64,000 nt of DNA from Diabrotica undecimpunctata. Its lineage: Eukaryota; Arthropoda; Insecta; Coleoptera; Chrysomelidae. Below are positions 23,276 to 31,841 of this stretch, piece by piece. The notes under the pieces were generated by a model. It saw only the letters and a list, made by a program, of their open reading frames with translations, ran no database searches and was not told where the DNA came from. The stretch's first letter is position 1; each line of letters starts with the position of its first letter. The stretch is taken from positions 76,540,660-76,604,659 of the forward strand of contig NC_092810.1 in the NCBI RefSeq assembly GCF_040954645.1, written 5' to 3'. The position numbers and the translations under genes are program-made.

Positions 23276-24058
23276 TAAATCAGGAGAAATAGAGCATAGT
23301 GTCATGGTGCGGTGAAATAACAAATTTCTATTCTGGTGTTATCTAAATCTTTCCTTAATTTGTGTTTTTTAGCCTTGTAATTCTCATATGTGTGTCAGTG
23401 ATGTTTATCTGTATTAAACTCTATTCGCCAATTTCGGTAAGCATTAGATCTGCATTACCGACCAACGCGTAACTTAGCATGTTTCAGAACCTTTAGTCAT
23501 GATCGCAACCATGTATATTGACGTCATGGAGTCAACTTGACTTGTTTTTTAATTCGTCTTCTGTTTTGAAGGATTTCACGGATAAAATACAATGACACAG
23601 TAAAAACAAATACATAAGCATGTCAAAAGCATCTTAGTTACGTATCTTCATTCCTATTGGTCCAATACTAACGTAAGGTGCCACAAATAATAGGATTTAA
23701 CAAATATAATATGATGATAATGAAAATCAAACATGGCGACATGTAATAGCGCCTTAAACTAGTAATTTTTACTTAATTTTAATTTACTAATGTTTGTATT
23801 TTGAGAACGATTTCCGAAGTGGAAATTGAAACGTCAATAAACGTATTTTAACCTTTAATTGTGGCTTATTCCCATTTAAATAGTAATTAAGTGAAAGTTT
23901 AAATTAATTGTTATATCATAGATTATATTTATATTATATTTTACCTGGGTGCTCGCCACTGGGCAGCTTCCCACTATGTTATTGTACATAAATTATACAT
24001 ATTGCTTATTGTTTGTAATGAGACAGATTGCAATAAACATTGGATGTTAAATAAAAAA
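23276..24058 (+). other. 3' UTR of the Jockey-like LINE
   Basis: Contains one copy of a dispersed block ('gagaacgatttccgaagtgg', near 23798) also found at 27334, about 31140 and 35510. Ends near 'gcaataaac' and a short A-run at the target site. Confidence 0.6.
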
Positions 24059-24256
24059 AAATCCCAACACTTGGATTGCTGTTATCATTTTTAACATCAC
24101 TAAAGCTTTTGAATCGGTAGGCTGCAGTAATAATATGTATAACTACACTGTTCCACGGTGCATTGACATTCTGTTTTCGACACCGTTCATAGGTATCTTG
24201 TCAATCAGTTGCCAGCTGAAGTCCGTTTGAAGAGGTCTACCCTCCGGACGCTGGTA
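24059..24256 (+). mobile_element. Penelope-like tail copy, right half
   Basis: Continues the match interrupted at 18973 and corresponds to the reverse complement of about 11800-11608. It ends at 'accctccggac' (about 24247), which defines the same element end as in the inverted copy. Confidence 0.75.
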
Positions 24257-24349
24257 CTCACATGAGGCATGGTTATATGTTGCCTGAAGTTAAATCTAAT
24301 AGAATCTTAAACATCCTTCATTTTTAACAACAATATGTACATTTTTGGC

Positions 24350-24580
24350 AACTTTAACTTCTGTAAAGGGTTTTACCCTAATATTTTGGTAGCTCGGGCA
24401 TGTTAACCTGTAACTATAACCATTTTGCTTTTTTTTTAACCTTAGTCAACATTTCAATCACGTTTGCTTTAATTAAATGGTTCATATTTATTTTAGGCTT
24501 TTAACCTGATGATAGAATTATTATTCCGAAAACGTTTGTTATTTTAATGTAGCCCTTCTAAGGGGTTTTTAAATATACCT
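24350..24580 (+). repeat. Dispersed repeat tail with hammerhead-like core, copy 2
   Basis: Homologous to 716-965 over its whole length. CTGATGA at 24506-24512, possible stem II GAAT/ATTC and GAAA at 24528-24531, then 'tgtagccc' and 'ggggtttttaaatatacc'. Confidence 0.6.
24506..24531 (+). ncRNA. Hammerhead-ribozyme-like core motif
   Basis: CUGAUGA ... GAAU-UAUU-AUUC ... GAAA, the same layout as 878-903. The stem differs in sequence from that copy but still pairs. No clear stem I. Confidence 0.4.
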
Positions 24581-24584
24581 ACTT

Positions 24585-25100
24585 ACAAAGAATTAAACCT
24601 CTTTTTTAGAAATTTTATAGAAACAATTTCACGAATCAGAAGTAACCATGTAATGTGTCCGGAATATAAACACCGTTTAGCTATCCATAACGAAGATTAT
24701 TGCGAATGCGGAAAACATGGTAGTTTAGAACATATTATATTAGAATGCCCGTCTATTCAACAAGAGATCTCTACACTACTTAATAATCTATATAAATTAA
24801 AAATAGACACACCTTTTAACTTGTCGAGCTTACTTGCAACTGAAGATATACGAGTATATGAGGTTATTCATGAACATACGGTTAAATGTAAATTTAAATT
24901 ATAAGCACACTAACATAAATCCTACTCTTTTGTATCCATTCCAGGGATCCCCTTCCCTGTGTTACAAAACCCCGCCGAGACGACCCTTCGGCAAATTAGC
25001 AATCCTAAATCTCCGTTGTGATAACTAATAAATTTATATGATTAAAAAAAAAATTTTAATCAAAAAGCAAACAATATAGTTAAAAAAAGTAATAAAATTA

Positions 25101-25105
<5 letters not shown>
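24585..25105 (+). pseudogene. LINE 3' end (C-terminal Cys-rich domain), 5'-truncated
   Basis: 'FRNFIETISRIRSNHVMC' and the open part 24653-24904 with 'CECGKHGSLEHIILECP' form the C-terminal CCHC-type knuckle that ends many Jockey/R1-like RT proteins. The stop at 24904 is followed by about 130 nt of 3' UTR and A-rich sequence. Only the last ~100 codons are present, typical of a severely 5'-truncated insertion. Confidence 0.75.

Positions 25106-25171
<66 letters not shown>
25103..25171. repeat. (AT)n microsatellite
   Basis: An almost pure AT dinucleotide run directly abutting the Tc1-like terminal repeat at 25172. Confidence 0.95.
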
Positions 25172-25174
<3 letters not shown>

Positions 25175-26480
25175 TACCGAGCATAAAATTAGGGTCACCC
25201 CGTAATTTGAATTTATTTTAGAAATTATTATTCTGTTTTAACTATTTTCGGTTGTAACATAGTTTACTAACGGATTGCTTAAAGAAAACAACGTTTTTGT
25301 CGTTTAAAGTTTATTAAAAATAATGGAAATGAAGAATTTTCCTTTGATATACTAAATATTGAAAAGGGACAATTTTAATTTAATGTGCTTTTTGTTGAAA
25401 AAAAAAAGAAATTTTAAGAACTTCAGTACCGAGTATTCCCTCCTCTGGCAGTGATAACAGCTTGCAAACGACGAGGCATGCTTTGGATCAGATTTTGGAT
25501 CACATTCTGCGGAAGATTATTCCATTCTGGCACCAATATGTCGCGAAGCTCTTTCGAATTTCTGGGTGCCGGCACATGACTCCGTAAACGTCTCTTCATC
25601 TCATCCCAAACATGTTCTATGGGATTGATATCTGGACTGCGAGCAGGCCAAACAAATCGTGTGATTTGAACCTCGTCAAGATACTCAGTAACTATCCTAG
25701 CAGTGGGCCGTGCATTATCATGCATAAATGTTGCGTCGTCTCCAAGAATAACCATAAACGGTAAAACATGGTCTTCCAGAATCTGTGTCAGGTACCTATG
25801 CGCTGTCAATGTCCCATTCCCGATAAAGACTAACTCCGTGCAAGCATAAAACGATATGCCTCCCCATGCCATAACTGACCCTCTACCAAATGGAAGACGC
25901 TCAGCAACATATGCTTGAGCATATCTCTCGCCTGGACGTCGCCACACTTTTACACGTTTGTCTGAGCCCGTAAGACAGAATCTCGTTCATTGGAAAACAA
26001 TACACGACTCCAATCCTGCATTGTCCAAGCCAAGTGTTCTCGTGCAAAATTCAATCTGGCAATTCGGTGTTCACGGGAAAGCGGCGGTCCAGTTACTCTA
26101 GTTCGAGAAGATAAACCAGCAGCATGAAGTCGTCTCCTAACTGTCCATTCACTTATGTTTACATTTCTCACTTCTTGCAAATGATTTCGAAGATAAACTG
26201 CCGTGACCGTTCGGTTTCTCAAAGCACTAGAAGCGACAAAGCGGTCATCTCTAGCTGTTGTAATCCTGCCTCGACCTGAACCCAGGTCTTCGAGTAAGCA
26301 GACCGGTCTCTTCGTACCGTTGCCATACTCGTTGCACACTCGAGAGACTTACACCAACGTTTCTCGCAGTTTCGCGCTGACCGTGGCCATCTTCTAACGC
26401 CGCCACAAATCTTGCCGCCACAACAGAATTTATGCTCATTGCAATACACTGAGAGTGATAACAATACACAAACAATTTAC
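25172..26480 (-). mobile_element. Tc1-like DNA transposon, one end recognised
   Basis: The left terminus is cactaccgagcataaaatt preceded by TA (25170-25171), a Tc1-like inverted-repeat start at the expected TA target. The matching right terminus was not found: sequence beyond the transposase start runs into a CA/CACACG microsatellite at 26620. One end is therefore lost or replaced. Confidence 0.75.
25423..26439 (-). pseudogene. Tc1-like transposase (DDE), frameshifted
   Basis: Starting at about 26439, 'MSINSVVAARFVAALEDGHG' and 'TARNVGVSLSSVQRVWQRYE' form the paired-like HTH DNA-binding half. After a frameshift, 'ARDDRFVASSALRNRTVTAV', 'VRRRLHAAGLSSRTR' and 'WSRVLFSNE' follow, where the first catalytic Asp of the usual S/TDE box is Asn. 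A 1-nt loss just after this box shifts the frame again. 25947-25423 then gives 'SVMAWGGISF', 'FMHDNARPTAR' (second D) and 'WPARSPDINPIEHVWDEMKR' (E of the DD34E triad). Two frameshifts and the D-to-N change make it inactive. Confidence 0.9.
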
Positions 26481-26615
26481 AATTGACGTTAAAACCATAG
26501 CAACAAAAACTGTGCTGATAACGGTTTTTAGGAATTCGGCTAAGGGGCCCTTTTTATCCGAAACTCTTGTCGAAACAACAACGACAACAATTTTTTTTTC
26601 AAGAAATCGATTAGT

Positions 26616-26616
<1 letters not shown>

Positions 26617-26684
<68 letters not shown>

Positions 26685-26804
26685 ACACGCACACGCACAC
26701 GCACACGCACACGCACACGCACACGCACACGCACACGCAAACGCACACGCACACGCACACGCACACGCACACGCACACGCACACGCACACGCACACGCAC
26801 ACGC

Positions 26805-26860
<56 letters not shown>
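26617..26860. repeat. Compound (CA)n-(CACACG)n-(CA)n microsatellite
   Basis: (CA)n at about 26618-26682, a (CACACG)n block to about 26812, then (CA)n again to 26859. One interruption (gcaaac) lies near 26738. Long open frames in all phases here are artefacts of the repeat. Confidence 0.97.
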
Positions 26861-26869
26861 TTATCTGCA

Positions 26870-27320
26870 GTGCAGTATAACTATATATGATATTATACCA
26901 GTAATAAACATAACCACAACTGCTACCTTTGCTGATGATAGAAATATAATATCAGTTAATAATGATGAAAGTGAAGCAAAAGTAAATGAATGAGGTTGAT
27001 GTATGGACCAAGAAATGTCCTATTAAACTTAATTGGACTAAATCAATACATGTAGATCACCAACAAAAAAATAAATAAAACGCCAACAGTATTAAATGGC
27101 ATATGACAATACAGCAAAATATCTGGGCATGAATCTAGATGTCAGGCTAAAATGAAAAGAACACATGAAAAAGAAAAAAATAGAATTGAACATCAAATAT
27201 AGAAAACTGTACTGGCTCCTTGGAAGAAAATCGGAGCTCTGAATACATAATATGCTCATGATATATAAACAAGTACTAAAGCCAGTATGGACATATGGCA
27301 TACAACTCTGCTATAGGTAC
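26870..27320 (+). pseudogene. Old Jockey-type LINE, RT motif C to thumb (piece 3)
   Basis: Reads 'PVINITTTATFADDRNIISV' (catalytic FADD), then with stops 'VDVWTKKCPIKLNWTKSIHV', 'AKYLGMNLDVRLK' style sequence, 'IEL.IKYRKLYWLLGRKSEL' and 'KQVLKPVWTYGIQL'. The family and the state of decay match the pieces at 6190-6897 and 10535-11607. By motif order this piece follows them with only a short gap in the RT. Confidence 0.7.
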
Positions 27321-27327
27321 TCTGCAA

Positions 27328-27490
27328 CTATAATGGTTGTATTTTGAGAACGATTTTCGAAGTGGAAATTGAAACGTCAATAAACTTTTTTTAACCTTCA
27401 GTTGTGGCTTATTCACGTTAAAATAGTATTTACTTTAATGTGTCACAAGAGAAAAGCTTCAGAACAATATTTAACTTATGTCACAATAAA
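27328..27490 (+). repeat. Dispersed 'gagaacg...gaagtggaaat' repeat
   Basis: Shares with about 23790-23890, 31080-31250 and 35490-35600 the blocks 'gagaacgattttcgaagtgg', 'gaaac.tcaataaac' and 'tggcttattc'; the copies at 27330 and 31205 also share 'cacaagaaaa' and 'agcttcagaa'. In two cases it follows a Jockey RT, so it may be that family's 3' UTR. Confidence 0.7.
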
Positions 27491-27772
27491 ACAGTTTCAG
27501 AACCTCTTTGTAAATAATTGATGTAGCCTGTAAATATTGTTATTTTCAAGTATGCTTTTACACTGACTTATACATTATTGTTACATTTGAAAGTCTATTT
27601 GCACTCTTCATTGCCACAGCTACCTGTGAGTAATTTAGGTTGTTTATCAACTAGTATTCTATATTGCAGGAATTTAAAATAGCATAACAATTATTAACAA
27701 GTTACTACTGGTTTTTGACGCTTTTATTTGATGACGGTCTTGTACAAACTAATCTATTTGAAAATAGATACC
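27491..27772. other. AT-rich spacer
   Basis: No feature recognised. Confidence 0.4.
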
Positions 27773-27822
27773 GTTAAGATTTGATTTCACGTATAGTGCC
27801 TTTGTATATTCGCTTATATGTA

Positions 27823-27846
27823 TTTCATCCTAACAGGACTCATCAG
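27823..27846 (-). ncRNA. Hammerhead-like core, minus arm
   Basis: On minus: CUGAUGA (27846-27840), stem II GUCCU-GUU-AGGAU (27839-27827), GAAA (27826-27823). All core bases match the hammerhead consensus. The palindrome centre supplies a long potential stem I. Confidence 0.6.
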
Positions 27847-27892
27847 AGCGACTTTTACAGAAGCTCTCTCCAGAACTTCTGTAAAAGTTGCT

Positions 27893-27916
27893 CTGATGAG
27901 TTCTTTTAAGATGAAA
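27893..27916 (+). ncRNA. Hammerhead-like core, plus arm
   Basis: On plus: CUGAUGA (27893-27899) and GAAA (27913-27916). The intervening stem II is eroded (guucuuuuaagau) compared with the minus arm. Confidence 0.45.
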
Positions 27917-28192
27917 TATGTATAAGCGAATATACAGAGGCACTATACGTGAAATCAAATCTTAACTGTCTTTCTTTTATTTCGATATACTCTTTATGAG
28001 TACAAGAAACCAATTCGCCAAGGATTCTTGCTTAGTTGAGGAGATATGTTTTGGAAAGCAATTTTAGATTCCCCATTTTCTCTCTTTACATCTTTAGCAA
28101 TGTCTGTTATGCCTTGCAATTCTGAGAAGGCACGGATTAAAGCAAAAATCTGGATTCTGGTTAGGTATAGTATTTATAAAGTCAGTTGAAAC

Positions 28193-28777
28193 ATTTCACT
28201 CCGACGAGATTTATAAGGGCAGTTCAATATTACATTTACCGGTAATAAAGTTAAAGTATAAATAACACGCGTCAATGTTTCAAACGTATTTGAACAATCC
28301 CCGTACTTCATAGGAAAAAAATAGAAGAAAGAGAGAATGAAAGATACATCCAATCAAATAAATATTGGACAATGATATGTTATTCAAAATCACCAATATT
28401 TAACGGACTACTTGGAGGTTCGGTTCCAGCCGGCGGCGATGGTGTACAGATAAAAAACGCTGTTGATTCATGCCAGTGCTGTACAGCTAAAATGTTTATT
28501 ATTTTACGAAGTATAATAACTGTTTTAAATCATTATACTGTCAATATGGCCTATTGCCATTATATATAAATTATTTTTGTTGCTAAATATGACATGTTAA
28601 AAACTTTTTTATACACTTATGTACTTTACGACAGTTTTAAGTAAATTAAAATTGTCCTTATTCTGTTCTTCATTAATCTATATTTGAATATAAAAATAAA
28701 TGATGCGCCCATGTCTGGTAATATGATATTATTCTTTTAATGTTTATCCGCAACCAGTTTTTTAGGTGTTTCGTTTC
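28193..28777. other. Left-arm-only segment of the palindrome
   Basis: Has no counterpart in the right arm, where the flanks are joined directly at about 38875. Either an insertion here or a deletion on the right. No coding similarity recognised; an open frame at 28372-28569 is unlike known proteins. Confidence 0.5.
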
Positions 28778-29929
28778 AACGGCTCTGGGATGTTGGCACC
28801 TCATTGATCGAATTTCGTAAAAATAATTATACCGTCTGAATGGTCACGTTTTGGTCACAAATGGTCAGTTGGTTTCAGCTTTTGGTCAGTTCTGGTTAAT
28901 TTTTTATTAAGGGTTGAAAATTTTCAAGGACAAAAAAAGATGTTGGCACCTCATTGAACGAAATCTATAAAACAAATGATTGTATTCGATAGAGATTAAA
29001 ATGCTGACAAATGGTCAGATATATTGAGCGTTTTAATAAAGTTGCAATAAGCTTAGCACGCAAGCGCAGTCCATTAAAAATTTTAAAAATACCAGGATTG
29101 CAGTGCCTTGCCGCAATAAACATTTTAAAAATACTAGGAGAACAGTAGGTTCCCGGGTTTTCCTAAATCACTATGTTACAGCTAGTATTTCTGAAATATA
29201 ATTATACCATTCGAAAGATCACAAATTAATCTCCAATGGTCAGATATTTCCAGAAATTGGTCAGTTCTAAGTAATTTTTTATTAATTATTGAAAAATTTT
29301 CAAGGACAGTCTAATATTGGCTTCTTATTAAAATATTAAAATTTTTACAAGACACCAAGTCGTACAGTGTTGCGCGATTTAGAATAAGAGATGAATTGTA
29401 AGTTTTCACCCAGAAACATTCTTTAGATTCTAATCACAGGAAGCGGTTATAGTACAATTTGTTGATATCTAGACAGTGTAACAGTTGTTAGTGATAATAC
29501 GAATTCTAATATATTTCTTTGTTTTGGATATTGGACGCAATTAATAGTAATATATTCCAACGGGATTAACTTGGCTGATAGGTTTGGCAAATACGCACCC
29601 TAAGACACATGTTCTCAAATATACACCGTTGTCACGTCTAAAAATTAGTTTTTCTCGTCTAATATCATTGTTATATTTTTGTAGAATATCCAATTTGTAA
29701 TTTTTAAATCTCATCTGATTTTTATACCATCATTTTATTTATTCTTTTATTATAAAAATGTAAAAAAAATATAACTTAGACGCACAACAGTTGTAATTGA
29801 GAAAATTGGGAAGAGTTATTAAAGATCCTTGAAATCTAGTGTCCTGCGACATACTGTATTCTGATTCAAGTGTTCTGCTACTGTTTTCTACTTGGATTTT
29901 CAGTAAAAAATTCACATTAGCTAAGGTCT

Positions 29930-30757
29930 CCCTAGATTCTCCTACGTTAGGTTGCGCAGTTGTAATTATTTTTATCATAACAGGAGTGTCTTAAGCAGGA
30001 ATCAGATAGCTCGTGGAATGATACTCTTCGCTTCTGCAAAGAGAAACGATATTAAAACGAGAAACGATATCGATATTAGCGATCAGAAAAGAGACAACAG
30101 TTGGCACCCCACGTTATTGTGAAATTAGTAAATATTTGCTTTTTGGTAAATGCATTTGACCTATCCCAAAATGTAGTCGGACCATTCCAGTGGTCAGTAT
30201 CTAGGGTCAAGTCTGTTGTACGCCATCAGTATTGGTGATAAAAATTTTATTAAGTTGGGTAATTTATACAATAATAAAAATTCCAACACAAGTTTGTTAT
30301 AATTGGATATGCAGTGCCTTAGCTTCTGATTTTTTTGAACTGGATCGATTTGCCGACAAACAACGGAATAGCACCCGCCGGCTATAAATAGACAGTTTTG
30401 TCCTATCACAGGGATCGTAAACCACAAATGTTGAGAAGAAATACGGTATTCCACGTTGTGTTTGTTCTCGTCTTTATATTCTTTCTTTTTCTATTCCGTA
30501 TTTTCTATTTCTCTTCTCCGATGAAGAATGCCACTTCACGTTCTGTGGGACCGCTCCTTTACAGGAGTATGCTTGTAACTTTTAAATTTGTAACACTTTA
30601 ATAGAGACGGGAATACAAGTAATGTTGTTTTGTATATGTTGTTGTAAATAATGTAAAATTAAAGCTTTATTCTTCATTAACCGTATAAAGTTCTTGATAC
30701 CTAAGATTAGCTTAAAGTTCAGTCATAGAGGGCTGTTTTGTATTTGTGAGACAGATT
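29930..30757. other. Second left-arm-only segment
   Basis: The right arm passes straight from the equivalent of 30757 to the equivalent of about 29930 near 35900-35910. No recognisable gene. Confidence 0.5.
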
Positions 30758-31419
30758 GCTCGCCCATAAATAGCATGATGAAGCAGTGTAATATAATTAT
30801 AAAAAGTAGTAACATAAATATCTTCAACACCAACACCAAAGCCATTAAATCTAGCTATCTACCGGCTTCGACCTCTATATCATAGTGTGTATGTCTAGCA
30901 TAGATACATGGAAGTCTTTATGTACGTGTATGTGTATATATTCACATATATGTGTGTATATGTATTTATTTTTTTCTACATGTGTGTATCTGAAATTTCT
31001 ACTTGTTTTTATTCTGTAAAATGTGTTTGTTATAAAGTATAAATAAATAATTTACTATTTTTGTTGGCAATAAGCCACAATTTTACTTAAAAATAAGTTT
31101 ATTTGATGTTTTGATTTTCACTTCGTTCGAAAATTTCGAAAATCGTTATCAAAATACGGTTTCCGAAAAGTAGAATTATATGGCTTATTCCCAACAAAAA
31201 TAGTAAATTACATTAAGATGCCACAAGAAAATAGCTTCAGAATAATATTCTTATTCATATTTAATACTAGTATGTATACTAGGTACATGAGATCAAGGTC
31301 ACGTGTTTGATAGCATGTACGTAAATATATTTAACAAACATTAAAATCATTAATAAATGTTAAAGTTGTATGTACAATGAATAAAACAATAATGGAAGCC
31401 ATCTAGCTATACTATTATA

Positions 31420-31430
31420 TAATATTTACT
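31420..31430. repeat. Target-site duplication of I-group LINE
   Basis: taatatttact here and at 34901-34911. The right palindrome arm (about 35213-35236) shows the sequence without insertion. Confidence 0.75.
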
Positions 31431-31841
31431 TTTTTTTTTGTTTAATTAATGGCTTTGGATAACTTGATCCATTCAGCCACGATAATGTATTTGACTACTT
31501 GAATTTGTTAATGATGTATTGACCTATTGCATTTGTTAACAAAATAGTACTTCGCATAGAGGTAGATTAAAAATATAATGTAAACGTCAGTAACACAAGA
31601 ATCAGTAGATTGATAAAAACCATACATTCATTCGTTTCATTCAGTGCCCTAACCAACTTAAAGGAAATATTTAGAACCAACAAGGGATTACATAATGTAG
31701 GAATACTTTTCACGCTAAGGTGCCTTTCATAGCGACTTTATTACAACACAAGACAGGCAACGGCTAGGAGGTAACTATATAACATAAGGATAGACAAAGG
31801 GAACAAAGCTAGATTTATACATTCACATTACACATTCCATC

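Larger units (their letters stand above)
18974..24058 (+). mobile_element. Full-length Jockey-like LINE, 5.1 kb
   Basis: It interrupts a Penelope-like tail exactly. The flanking 12-mers aaatctcaacac (18962-18973) and aaatcccaacac (24059-24070) are the target duplication with one mismatch. The uninterrupted tail at 11608-12115 serves as the empty site. Order: 5' UTR (18974-19248), ORF1 (19249 to about 20660), ORF2 (about 20650-23275), 3' UTR of about 780 nt and a short A-rich end ('aaataaaaaaaaa'). Coding lesions are few, so it is complete but inactive. It is related to the much older pieces at 6190-27320. Confidence 0.9.
27773..28158 (-). mobile_element. Hammerhead-palindrome element, copy 1
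   Basis: A 194-bp near-perfect palindrome (27773-27966, arms 'gttaagatttgatttcacgt' ... reverse complement) is followed by about 190 bp of unique sequence shared with 36647-36840. Each palindrome arm carries CUGAUGA-stem-GAAA on its own strand. The unique part encodes, on minus, a stretch similar to that in copy 2 ('KIAFQNISPQLSK'). Orientation is taken from copy 2. Boundaries of this copy are approximate and no target duplication was found. Confidence 0.7.

Noticed and set aside
26436..26880. Open frames encoding poly(Cys-Val), (His-Ala) and (His-Thr)
   Set aside because: Translation of the CA/CACACG microsatellite in several frames; not genes.
28372..28569. 65-codon open frame in the left palindrome arm
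   Set aside because: No similarity recognised and no counterpart in the right arm; likely chance.
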